Assembly: GCA_964549735.1 (NCBI GenBank) | Contig: CAZJWO010000052.1 | Span: 1 to 25,034 of the forward strand | Length of the DNA stretch: 25,034 bases | Source: Glo-17 sp964549735 | GTDB taxonomy: Bacteria > Krumholzibacteriota > Krumholzibacteriia > LZORAL124-64-63 | Direction: 5' to 3' | Part shown: one piece after another, positions 6,252 through 14,131 of the stretch | Layout of the letters: every line of letters starts with the position of its first letter | How positions within the stretch are numbered: the first letter of the stretch is position 1 | The notes under the pieces: model-generated | Seen by the model: the letters and a program-made list of their open reading frames with translations, nothing else | The model's database searches: none | What the model was told of the DNA's origin: nothing | Translations under genes and position numbers: made by a program

Positions 6252-7403
6252 TTGCGCGATAAGCCGCTGCCTTTCTCGCCGCCCTGCCTCGACGAGGATG
6301 AGATCGCCGAGGTCGTCGACTGCCTGCGGTCGGGCTGGATCACGACCGGTCCGAAATGCCGCGCCTTCGAGCAGGCCCTGGCCGCGCGCCTGGACAGCCC
6401 GGCGGCGCTGGCGGTCAATTCGTGCACGGCGGCCCTGCACACCGCGCTGGCGGTGCTCGGCGCCGGTCCGGGCGACGAGGTCATCACGAGCGCGCTGACC
6501 TTCTGCTCGACGGTCAGCGTCATCGAGCACGTGGGCGCGGCGCCCGTGCTCGTCGATGTCGAGCCCGACACGTTGAATCTCGATCCCGGCGCGGTGGCCG
6601 CAGCCGTCACGCCGCGCACGCGGGTCATCCTGCCGGTGCACTACGGCGGCCATCCCTGCGAGATGGACGCCATCTGGTCGATCGCCCGGCGGCACGGTCT
6701 GACGGTGCTCGAAGACGCTGCCCATGCCCTGCCGGCTCGCTACAAGGGACGCTGGATCGGGTCCGGCGACAACCCGGTGGCCTTCAGCTTCTACGCGACC
6801 AAGAACCTGACGACCGGCGAGGGCGGCATGTTGACCGGAACGCCGGACCTCATCGAACGGGCCCGCGTCGCCAGCCTGCACGGCATGAGCCGCGACGCCT
6901 GGAAACGGTACGACAGAGGCGGCAGCTGGTTCTACGAGGTCGTCATGCCGGGCTTCAAGTACAACCTGCCGGACGTGCTGGCGGCGATCGGCCTGGCGCA
7001 ACTGCGCAAGCTCGACCGGATGCAGGCCCGCCGGCGCGAGGTCGCCGACGCCTACGCGGCCGCCTTCGCCGACCTGCCGCTGCGGCTGCCGGTCGAACGC
7101 GATGGCTGCGAGAGCTCCTGGCACCTCTATCCGGTGCGCCTGCTCGACGAGGCGCCCGTGGGGCGGGACGAGTTCGTACGGCGGCTGACCGCCGCGAACA
7201 TCGGCTCGTCGGTGCATTTCATCCCGATCCACTACCACCCGTACTATCGGCAGAAGTACGGGTGGCGGGAAGGGCTGTTCCCGGTGGCGGAAGAGGCGTA
7301 CCGGCGCATCGTGAGCCTGCCGCTGCACGGCGGGCTCGACGCCGACGCCCTCGACGAGATCGTCCGGGCGGTCGCGCAGGCTTGCCGGCGGGAGAACGCG
7401 TGA
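6252..7403 (+). CDS. DegT/DnrJ/EryC1/StrS family PLP-dependent sugar aminotransferase
   Basis: 383 residues from the start chosen. The family transfers an amino group from glutamate to a keto-sugar nucleotide, making 3- or 4-amino-deoxy sugars for surface glycans. Visible: PLPFSPPCLDEDEIAEVV at the N-terminus, SGWITTGPK, the cofactor-binding segment NSCTAALHTAL, EDAAHAL with Asp 155, and the PLP-binding lysine at about 184 in FSFYATKNLTTGEGGML. The C-terminal SSVHFIPIHYHPYY and SLPLHGGL are also typical. The frame is open to TTG 6192, but TTG 6252 gives the family N-terminus and has GGAAGG just upstream (6239-6244); GTG 6228 is a third option. It is the first gene of the plus-strand block, divergent from the phosphoglycosyl transferase. 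The keto-sugar-forming dehydratase it needs is not in the window. The exact sugar (bacillosamine, perosamine or other) is unknown. Confidence 0.94.
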   Translation: MRDKPLPFSPPCLDEDEIAEVVDCLRSGWITTGPKCRAFEQALAARLDSPAALAVNSCTAALHTALAVLGAGPGDEVITSALTFCSTVSVIEHVGAAPVLVDVEPDTLNLDPGAVAAAVTPRTRVILPVHYGGHPCEMDAIWSIARRHGLTVLEDAAHALPARYKGRWIGSGDNPVAFSFYATKNLTTGEGGMLTGTPDLIERARVASLHGMSRDAWKRYDRGGSWFYEVVMPGFKYNLPDVLAAIGLAQLRKLDRMQARRREVADAYAAAFADLPLRLPVERDGCESSWHLYPVRLLDEAPVGRDEFVRRLTAANIGSSVHFIPIHYHPYYRQKYGWREGLFPVAEEAYRRIVSLPLHGGLDADALDEIVRAVAQACRRENA

Positions 7404-7464
7404 CGCGTGGCGCGAGACCGAGCGCCTCTCGCAGACCGGTCCGCTCCGGGACCGCTAGCGAAGC

Positions 7465-9684
7465 ATGATGTTCGGGCGGCAGGCACGACGCTACCGGGCC
7501 CTGGTCGCACAGTACGGCTGGCGGCGGTGCGTCTTCCGCGCCTGGCATGACATGCGCCGCCGCCGCGGCTGGCTGCACGCCAGCTACCCGGCCTGGGACT
7601 GGACGGACCGCCCGCTCTCCTCCTGGCTGCGCCCGGGGCTACCGGCCGACCCGGACGCGCTCGCCGGGATGATCGCCGCGCGCTCCGCGTCGTTCCTGGT
7701 CGCGGGCGACCGCCGGCCGACGCCGGAACCGGCCCAGGCCCGCGACGCCATCGAACGCGCCGAAGGGCTGCTCGCGGGGCGGTTCCCCTATTTCCAGCGC
7801 CTGTCCGGTTCGCTGTCCTTTCCCGATCCGACGTGGTTCCGCAACCCCTTCACCGGCGCGACGACCGACGCGAGCGGGCACTGGCTCGACCGCGCCGACT
7901 TCGACCCCGCGCTCGGGGACATCAAGGTGATCTGGGAGCCGTCGCGGTTCTCCTGGGTCTACGACCTCGTCCGCGCCCACGCCGCGACCGGCGTCGCGGC
8001 CTACCCCGAAGCGTTCTGGCGGCTCGTCGCTTCCTGGCGCGACGCGAACCCGCCGCAGCGCGGTCCGAACTGGCAATGCGGACAGGAGGTCGCGATCCGC
8101 GTCATCGCCCTCTCCTTCGGGCTGCAGGCTTTCTGGGGGCTGGCGGCGACGACGCCGCGACGGGTCGCCGACCTGGTCGTGCTGCTGGCGGCGTCGGCCG
8201 AGCGGATCGCGACGAACATCGACTACGCGCGCGCCCAGATGGGCAATCACGCGACGAGCGAGGCGGCGGCGCTGGTCACGGTGGCCAGGTCGATGCCGGA
8301 ACTCGCGCAGGCCGACCGCTGGCTCGAGCTGGGCAAACGCGTGCTCGCCGACGAGTCGCGCCGCTTCCACTGGCCCGACGGATCTTACGTGCAGCATTCG
8401 ATGAACTACCACCGGCTCATGCTCGACGCCTACCTCTGGGCCGGCGCGCTCGGCGTGCGCGCGGGCGACGCGTTGCCGCAGGAACAGCTGGAACGCCTCG
8501 ACCGATCCTGGCGCTTCCTCTACGAGATGCAGGATCCGGACACCGGCCGGGTGCCGAATTACGGACCCAACGACGGCGCGCAGCTGCTGCCGCTGCACGG
8601 CTGCGGCTACCTGGACTTCAGACCGGACATCGACGCGTGCAGCATGTTGACGCGAGGCCGGTCGCTGTTCGGCCAGGGTCCGTGGTCGGAGAAGCGCGCC
8701 TGGTTGTACTCCGACCCGGGGCCGCCCGCCGCGCCGCCGGTGGCGCCGCGACGGGGCCAGTGGTTCGCTTCCGGCGGCTACGACACGTTCCGCGGGCGCG
8801 ATACCTGGGCCATGGTCCGCTGCCACCGCTACCGCAACCGCCCCAACCAGGCGGACATGTTGCATGTCGACCTCTGGTGGCGGGGCGTCAACCTGCTGCG
8901 CGACTCCGGGACCTTCACCTACCATGACCCGGCATCGCGGTGGGAACGGTATTTCGTGTCGACGGCCGCCCACAACACGGTGCGCCTAGGCGGCGTCGAT
9001 CAGATGATCAAAGGCGCACGCTTCCAGTGGCACAGCCTCATCGACGCGCGGCGCCATGGTCGGCGAGCGACCGGCGACGTCGAGGTCTGGTCTGGCGAAC
9101 ATCGCGGATATCGCCGTCTGCCGTCACGCGCGATCCATGGTCGGGCCATCGTCCGGTGCGGCGACGCCTGCTGGATCGTCGTCGACGATCTCAGGGGACG
9201 CGGCCGGGAGGCCATCGAGCTGTTCTGGCATCTGCATGACGCGCCCTTGCAGATCGCGGACGCCGGCTGGCGGCTCGCGACGCGGCCTGGGGCGGTATCG
9301 TTCCGGATCGCGGCGAGCGCCGCGTTCTCTCTGACCGCGTACCGCGGCGAGGATGCCGATCGGCGCGCGGGTTGGCATTCGCTCTACTACGGCGAGCGTA
9401 CGCCGGCGCCCACGATCGTGGCCGAAACGACGGCGCCCTTGCCGGTGCGCATCGTGACGGTCATCGCCTTCAGCGAGTCCCTGCACGTCGAGCAGGATTC
9501 GCGTCTGACGTACCTGCGCTGGCGATGCGCAGGCATGGACGGCGAGATGCTCCTCGAACAGCCCGGAACCGGCGGCTGCCCGCTCGTGTCGGTCGGATTC
9601 GGGGCCGACCGCTGGGACCGCGACAGCGTGACCGCCGCCGTCCCGTCGCCGGCGCAACCGCCCGAGCGAGGTCGCGGCCGATGA
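7465..9684 (+). CDS. Heparinase II/III family protein (putative polysaccharide lyase)
   Basis: 739 residues. Family members cleave uronic-acid-containing polymers by beta-elimination, and similar proteins are common in polysaccharide gene clusters, where their role is largely unproven. Visible: a basic N-terminus, then FDPALGDIKVIWEPSRFSWV (146-165) and NWQCGQEVAIRVIAL (202-216) of the alpha/alpha toroid. NH at 261-262 and the NYH at 314-316 are candidate active-site residues. The C-terminal beta-sandwich starts near GGYDTFRGRDTWAM and includes NQADMLHVDLWWRGVNLLRD (His 467) and AAHNTVRLGG (His 503). No signal peptide is seen, only Arg-rich sequence at the start, so it is probably cytoplasmic or membrane-associated. 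An in-frame TAG at 7456-7458 limits the start to ATG 7465 or 7468, and no ribosome binding site is evident. Its stop overlaps the next start (ATGA). Confidence 0.9.
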   Translation: MMFGRQARRYRALVAQYGWRRCVFRAWHDMRRRRGWLHASYPAWDWTDRPLSSWLRPGLPADPDALAGMIAARSASFLVAGDRRPTPEPAQARDAIERAEGLLAGRFPYFQRLSGSLSFPDPTWFRNPFTGATTDASGHWLDRADFDPALGDIKVIWEPSRFSWVYDLVRAHAATGVAAYPEAFWRLVASWRDANPPQRGPNWQCGQEVAIRVIALSFGLQAFWGLAATTPRRVADLVVLLAASAERIATNIDYARAQMGNHATSEAAALVTVARSMPELAQADRWLELGKRVLADESRRFHWPDGSYVQHSMNYHRLMLDAYLWAGALGVRAGDALPQEQLERLDRSWRFLYEMQDPDTGRVPNYGPNDGAQLLPLHGCGYLDFRPDIDACSMLTRGRSLFGQGPWSEKRAWLYSDPGPPAAPPVAPRRGQWFASGGYDTFRGRDTWAMVRCHRYRNRPNQADMLHVDLWWRGVNLLRDSGTFTYHDPASRWERYFVSTAAHNTVRLGGVDQMIKGARFQWHSLIDARRHGRRATGDVEVWSGEHRGYRRLPSRAIHGRAIVRCGDACWIVVDDLRGRGREAIELFWHLHDAPLQIADAGWRLATRPGAVSFRIAASAAFSLTAYRGEDADRRAGWHSLYYGERTPAPTIVAETTAPLPVRIVTVIAFSESLHVEQDSRLTYLRWRCAGMDGEMLLEQPGTGGCPLVSVGFGADRWDRDSVTAAVPSPAQPPERGRGR

Positions 9685-10340
9685 ACCAGTACCAGCGGGG
9701 AGCCGTCGTCGTCGCCGCCGAGGAACGTCACCTGGACGGCATGGTCCGGCTTCATGCGCGGGCCTTCGCCGGCGAATTCCTGACGCTGCTCGGCCCCGGC
9801 GTCCTGCGGGCTTTCTACCGGTTCTATCGGGAACATGAGCAAGGGATCTGCCTGGTCGCCGTCGACGAGCCCGCGGCGACGGTGCTCGGGCTCGTCTGCG
9901 GCGGCGAGCCCGAGCTGCGGCGACGATTCGTGCAGACGCACGCGGTCCCGCTGGCCTGGGCTTGCCTGCGGGCCTCCGTCACGTACGCACGCGTGCGGCA
10001 GCGGCTGCGCCAGCATGCCGGCCGCGGTCTGGCCCGGCTACGGCGACGGGACCGCGGCGGCGCCGCAGGCCGCCGTCCGCCGCAGCCACGACCCGCGTCG
10101 TCCGGTCGGTGGTCGAGCCTGCTGTCGATCTGCGCGGACCCCGACCAACGCGGAGGGGGGATCGGCGGGCTGCTGATGGAGTCCTTCCGCGAGGAGAGCC
10201 GGCGCCGCGGCTACACGGCGATGCGGCTGAGCGTGCACAACGATAACGCGGCCGCCATCGGCCTCTATCGGCGCTGCGGTTGGGAGGTGCTGGCGACGAC
10301 GCCGGCCGGCACCTATTTCGCGAGGTCGACCGAGCCGTGA
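9681..10340 (+). CDS. GNAT family N-acetyltransferase
   Basis: 219 residues. The acetyl-CoA binding motif is clear: SICADPDQRGGGIGGLLM at about 149-166 with the loop QRGGGIGG. It is followed by GYTAMRLSVHNDNAAAIGLY and RCGWEV, typical of the fold's C-terminal half. The middle (about 100-145) is Arg-rich, poorly conserved in look and probably a flexible linker. ATG 9681 overlaps the TGA of the upstream gene by 4 bases and has GAGG about 9 bases before it; the frame is open further upstream, but only inside the heparinase-like gene. In this setting it may acylate the amino group made by the DegT-type enzyme, which is inference; amino-acid or protein acetylation is also possible. Its own stop overlaps the next start (GTGA), so the three genes are translationally coupled. 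Confidence 0.88.
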   Translation: MNQYQRGAVVVAAEERHLDGMVRLHARAFAGEFLTLLGPGVLRAFYRFYREHEQGICLVAVDEPAATVLGLVCGGEPELRRRFVQTHAVPLAWACLRASVTYARVRQRLRQHAGRGLARLRRRDRGGAAGRRPPQPRPASSGRWSSLLSICADPDQRGGGIGGLLMESFREESRRRGYTAMRLSVHNDNAAAIGLYRRCGWEVLATTPAGTYFARSTEP

Positions 10341-11578
10341 AGATGGCCATCCTCACGCAGTACTTCCCGCCGGAGACGGGCGCCCCCCAGGCCCGACTCT
10401 TCGAGCTCGCCGTGCGGCTGCACGAGCGCGGACATCGGATCACCGTGTTGACAGCCATGCCGAACTACCCGACCGGCCGCATCTTCGCCGGATACCGCCG
10501 CGGCCTGCGCTCGCGGGAGCGCCGTTCCGGCGTCGAGGTGATCCGCACGGCGATCTATCCTTCCATCTCGACGCGCAAGCTGCCGCGCCTGTTGAACTAT
10601 GGCTCGTTCGCCGCGTCCAGCCTGCTGCTCGGCCCCTGGGGCCTCGGCCGCCAGGATCTCGTGCTGGTCGAGAGCCCCCCGTTGTTCCTGGTGCCCACCG
10701 GTATCGCGCTGGCGCGCCTGACGCGCGCCCGCCTGATCATGAACGTCTCGGACATCTGGCCCGACATCCTCGTCAGGATGGGCCACGCCACCGACGGGGC
10801 GCAGCTGCGGGCGATGATGTGGCTGGAGCGCCTCGGCTATCGGCAGGCCGACGTCGTCGCGCTGACCAATCCCGGCGCCGTCGCGCAGATCCGCGCGCGT
10901 TTTCCCGACGTCGCCACGACCGTCATCAGCAACGGCGTCGACACGTCGTTCTTCCGTCCCGATCGCCGCGACCCCGCGCTGCGGCGCGAACTCGGCGCGC
11001 AGGACGGCGACTTCCTCGTGGGCTATTGCGGCCTGCACGGGCTGGCGCAAGGTCTCGAGGCGATCGTCGACGCCGCCGCCGTCCTTCGCCCAGACCGCCA
11101 GGTCAAGTTCGTGATGGTCGGCGAGGGGCCGACCAAGAGCGCCTTGCGGGCCCGCGCGGCCCGGCTCGGCCTGCCCAACCTCCGATTTCTCGACGGCCGG
11201 CCCAAGGCCGAGATGCCCGCGTTGCTGGCCTCGTGCGATGCCAGCCTCGTCCCGCTGTCGTGCGCCTTGCCCGGCACCATGCCGTCGAAGGTGTACGAGG
11301 CGCTCGCGGCTGGCACGCCGCCGATCGTGGCGCGCGACTGCGAGGGTGAACAGCTCGTGCTCCGCCACAACGCCGGCCGCGCGTTCACGCCGCTCGACGG
11401 CGACGATCTCGCAGCCCGGATCCTCGAGCTGCGGAGCGATCCGGCGGAGCACGCCCGCGTGCGGGCCAACGCGATCCGGCTCGCGAAGCGGTTCGACCGT
11501 GACGCGATCGCCGCGCGCACCGAGCAGATCCTGCTGGCGGTCGCCGCGGGCGCGCCGCCGCCGCCGGTCTCCTGGTAG
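10337..11578 (+). CDS. GT4 family glycosyltransferase (WbuB-like)
   Basis: 413 residues with a GT-B fold. It would add a sugar from a nucleotide donor to the lipid-linked repeat unit on the cytoplasmic face. The N-terminal QYFPPETGAPQARLFELAVRL and LTAMPNYPTGRIF are typical of the WbuB / colanic-acid type. The C-terminal half has ISNGVDTSFFRPD, VMVGEGPTKSAL and PGTMPSKVYEALAAGTPPIV, the donor-binding region. GTG 10337 overlaps the GNAT stop by 4 bases (GTGA) and has GAGGT about 10 bases upstream; ATG 10343 is the alternative. A longer frame upstream is only readthrough of the GNAT gene. It ends 27 bases from the convergent glycosyltransferase. Donor and acceptor are unknown. Confidence 0.94.
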   Translation: MKMAILTQYFPPETGAPQARLFELAVRLHERGHRITVLTAMPNYPTGRIFAGYRRGLRSRERRSGVEVIRTAIYPSISTRKLPRLLNYGSFAASSLLLGPWGLGRQDLVLVESPPLFLVPTGIALARLTRARLIMNVSDIWPDILVRMGHATDGAQLRAMMWLERLGYRQADVVALTNPGAVAQIRARFPDVATTVISNGVDTSFFRPDRRDPALRRELGAQDGDFLVGYCGLHGLAQGLEAIVDAAAVLRPDRQVKFVMVGEGPTKSALRARAARLGLPNLRFLDGRPKAEMPALLASCDASLVPLSCALPGTMPSKVYEALAAGTPPIVARDCEGEQLVLRHNAGRAFTPLDGDDLAARILELRSDPAEHARVRANAIRLAKRFDRDAIAARTEQILLAVAAGAPPPPVSW

Positions 11579-11581
11579 GCC

Positions 11582-11600
11582 ACCGGCGACGACCGCCGGT
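11582..11600. terminator. Hairpin between convergent glycosyltransferase genes
   Basis: ACCGGCG (11582-11588), loop ACGAC, CGCCGGT (11594-11600): a perfect 7-base stem placed in the 27-base gap between two converging genes. A bidirectional terminator would fit there. There is no T run on either strand, so the call rests on position and stem alone. Confidence 0.35.
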
Positions 11601-11605
11601 CGGGC

Positions 11606-12727
11606 TCAGTCGCGGCCCGTCAGGCTCAGCAATGAGGCGTAGGCCGCCACGAACCGGTCGGTGATGCGGTCGGGTGTGTACGCGACGACCTCATGCGCCG
11701 CTCGTCGCGCCAGCTGGCGGTAGACCGCCGGGTCGGTCAGCAAGGCCTCGACGGCGTCGGCGACCGCCGCCGCGTCGTCGGCGCCCACCAGCCGCACGGG
11801 CGGTCCGAATGCCGCCGCGATGTCGGCCGCCGCGCCGCTGTCCGCCAGCACGACGGGCACGCCCGCCTGCAGCGCCTCGAGCGCCACGTTGGGAAATCCC
11901 TCCCGACGCGAAGCCAACACCAGGACGGCCGCCCGGTCGAGCAGCGCCTGCTTGCTGGCGCCGAACAGCGGCCCGTGGAACACGACGGAAGCCTGCAGGC
12001 CGAGGCGATCGCGTTGCGCGACCAGCGTCGCGTAGATCACCTCGTCCTGGACCTCACCGACGACGTCGACCGGATCGCTCGATCCGCGACGATCGCGCAG
12101 CAGCGCGGCGGCCTCGATCAATGTGTCGACGCCCTTCCGCCGCTGCAGGCTGCCGATGAAGATGATCCGGCGCTCCGCGCAACGGCGATCCAGGACGCCG
12201 TCGTCCAGTCCGACCTCGCGCGGCGCGACCGCGTTCGGCACGACGAATAGGCGATCGGACTGGAACCCGCCTAACGTCGCCAGCGGCTCGACGAGCGCGC
12301 GGAACTGGCAGATCGCCCCGTGGAATCGCCGCAGCCCGCCGCGGTAGAGCGCCCGCGTGCGCGGCGAGAAGGCTGCTTCGTATCGGCGCAGGTCGTTGCG
12401 GAAGTTCACCAGGACGCACACGCCGAACAGCCGCGCCACCGCCGCCAGCGCGGCCTTCTCCAGGAATCCGGCGGGGTGGCACGGTGCGAAGTAGTGGCCG
12501 ACGTCAGGGCGCCAGCGCAGCACGCACCAGAGGTGGCGAGCGTGGAAGCCGAGGCGCAGGCGCGCCGCCTGCAAACGTCCCCGCGCGGCGTGCTGATGCG
12601 GGACCACGACGTGCCGATGCTCGACCCGCCGATCGGCGGCCAGGCCGGCCGCCAGCAAGCGGCCGGCACGGGCCTGGCCGCCACCGAGTCCATCGCGTTC
12701 GTCCGGCGCCACCAGCATCACCTTCAT
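11606..12727 (-). CDS. GT4 family glycosyltransferase
   Basis: 373 residues with a GT-B fold. Visible: an N-terminal APDERDGLGGGQARAG glycine-rich loop, VVPNAVAPREVG, IIFIGSLQRRKGVDTLIEAA (about 188-207) and the EX7E motif at Glu 276 and Glu 284 in SRREGFPNVALEALQAGVPV. It should add a sugar to the lipid-linked intermediate; donor and linkage are unknown. The frame is open far upstream, but ATG 12727 is chosen because GGGAG lies 7 bases before it, the N-terminus fits the family, and it overlaps the stop of the polymerase gene by 4 bases (ATGA). It is the last gene of the minus-strand export/polymerisation block. Confidence 0.94.
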   Translation of the reverse strand: MKVMLVAPDERDGLGGGQARAGRLLAAGLAADRRVEHRHVVVPHQHAARGRLQAARLRLGFHARHLWCVLRWRPDVGHYFAPCHPAGFLEKAALAAVARLFGVCVLVNFRNDLRRYEAAFSPRTRALYRGGLRRFHGAICQFRALVEPLATLGGFQSDRLFVVPNAVAPREVGLDDGVLDRRCAERRIIFIGSLQRRKGVDTLIEAAALLRDRRGSSDPVDVVGEVQDEVIYATLVAQRDRLGLQASVVFHGPLFGASKQALLDRAAVLVLASRREGFPNVALEALQAGVPVVLADSGAAADIAAAFGPPVRLVGADDAAAVADAVEALLTDPAVYRQLARRAAHEVVAYTPDRITDRFVAAYASLLSLTGRD

Positions 12728-14070
12728 CGTGATCTCCCGTCGCGACGCCGAACCATGGCGAACGAAGCGACCAACGTGAGGATCGCGCCGGTCGAGAGCA
12801 CGAAGATGACATACGGGGCCACGCCGTTCTTGAAGAGGATGAGAGCGCCCGAGACGTAGATCGCCAGCGTGACCACGCTGATCGGGGCCGCACGACCGTC
12901 GCGCTCCGCCTGCCCGCAGATCCGGCGCCACAGCACGACGCCGGGCCGCGACAGCAGATACGCCACGACCAGCGCCGCCAGCGGCGCGAGCAGATAGAAG
13001 CTGAACACCATGTCCGCGATGACGAAGAGCGACGGATTGCTCCAGAGCTGGATCTGCTCCTGCAGCACGCCATCGGGTGCGATCGGCTTGTCCGGCCAGA
13101 TGGCCCGCGGGATCGGCGCCCAGAACACGTAAAGGAGCGAATAGCCGGGCGCCACGCCTCCGGCCTGCCACATCTCCAGCGTCGCGATCGTCGTGCGGAA
13201 CCCGGTCGCGGCCGAGCCGAAGAGCAACTCCCAGAATCCTCGCATCGCGAACGGGTTGGTGACCGCGCCGACGCCGGCATAGAGCTGCGTGAAATAGGCG
13301 CGGGCGGCCCAGAGTAGCGGCCCGAGCGGCGCGACCGCCGCGAGCAGGACCAAGATCCGGCCGCGGATCTGTCGGAGGGCGCCGCACGCCGAGGCGCGTG
13401 TCGCTCGCGCGACGACCAGCGACAGGAACATGATGAACACGAGCAGGAAGATGGTCCGTCGCTGCCCCGTGCCGAGCGCCACCAGCGCGGAGAACGCCAG
13501 CAGCGACATCGCCGGCACTCCGGCACGCCCCCGGGCGGCGCCGAGCAGCGCCGCCAGGATCGCCGGCGTGTAGATCAGGAACGTCGCGATCCAGTAGCTG
13601 CCGTAGAGGTCGGCGATCGTCTTGCGCGATGGGCTGATGATCTCGATGAGCGAGAAGCCTCCCCGGGCGGCGAAGAACACGATGAGCGCCACGCAGGTCG
13701 CGAACAGCAGCCGCGCCCGGCCTGCGGCGACGACGGTTCGTTCGCCCGGCGGCAACGCCAGGCGCGGCAGACCGAGACGCATGTGTTCCGCCAGGAGCGC
13801 CCCCGCTAGCCAGAACGCCGCCGTCGCCACGGTGACGACCCGCGCCATCAAGGTGTCGGCATAGGGATCGATGACCCCGAAACTGGACATCGCGTAGTCG
13901 AGGAACGGCGGGCGGAAGTTCACGAAGAGGAACATCGGCATGATCAGGAACACGGAGTTCAGGGCGCCCACGATCAGGCCCACGTTCAGCGGAGACCTGA
14001 GGAATGCGAGCACGCCGGCGCCGGCGATCAGCAACGCGGCGATGTCGACGCCGATCGCTGTGATCTGCAT
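12724..14070 (-). CDS. Wzy-like O-antigen / oligosaccharide repeat-unit polymerase
   Basis: 448 residues, almost entirely hydrophobic, with about ten to twelve predicted membrane segments. It contains APIPRAIWPDKP, a segment typical of repeat-unit polymerases of Wzy-dependent loci. The enzyme joins flipped repeat units at the periplasmic face. A longer frame begins at 14325 but overlaps the flippase gene and gives an unlikely Pro/Arg-rich N-terminus. ATG 14070 has a strong GGAGGT 8 bases upstream and starts a clean membrane segment (MQITAIGVDIAALLIAG). Its neighbours are the flippase, chain-length regulator and export protein, which supports the call. Polymerases diverge strongly, so an O-antigen-ligase-like role remains possible. 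Confidence 0.85.
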   Translation of the reverse strand: MQITAIGVDIAALLIAGAGVLAFLRSPLNVGLIVGALNSVFLIMPMFLFVNFRPPFLDYAMSSFGVIDPYADTLMARVVTVATAAFWLAGALLAEHMRLGLPRLALPPGERTVVAAGRARLLFATCVALIVFFAARGGFSLIEIISPSRKTIADLYGSYWIATFLIYTPAILAALLGAARGRAGVPAMSLLAFSALVALGTGQRRTIFLLVFIMFLSLVVARATRASACGALRQIRGRILVLLAAVAPLGPLLWAARAYFTQLYAGVGAVTNPFAMRGFWELLFGSAATGFRTTIATLEMWQAGGVAPGYSLLYVFWAPIPRAIWPDKPIAPDGVLQEQIQLWSNPSLFVIADMVFSFYLLAPLAALVVAYLLSRPGVVLWRRICGQAERDGRAAPISVVTLAIYVSGALILFKNGVAPYVIFVLSTGAILTLVASFAMVRRRDGRSR

Positions 14071-14094
14071 GCCGGCTACCTCCGCCGCCGGGCC

Positions 14095-14116
14095 GCCGGG
14101 CGTCCGGACGCCCGGC
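14095..14116. repeat. Perfect 22-base palindrome between flippase and polymerase genes
   Basis: GCCGGGCGTCC followed immediately by its reverse complement GGACGCCCGGC. As RNA it would form a 9-base stem with a CCGG loop about 25 bases upstream of the polymerase start. It lies in the 61-base gap between the two genes. It could be an mRNA stabiliser, an attenuator or a protein binding site; no T run follows. Chance is not excluded in DNA this GC-rich. Confidence 0.5.
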
Positions 14117-14131
14117 CAGCCAGGCGCAAGC

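Noticed and set aside
7639..8973. Minus-strand open frame of 444 codons
   Set aside because: Antisense to the heparinase-like gene, whose conserved segments run the full length of the plus strand; no motifs in the shadow.
9372..9680. N-terminal extension of the GNAT protein
   Set aside because: It is only an alternative frame inside the heparinase-like gene; the ATGA overlap start at 9681 fits family and context.
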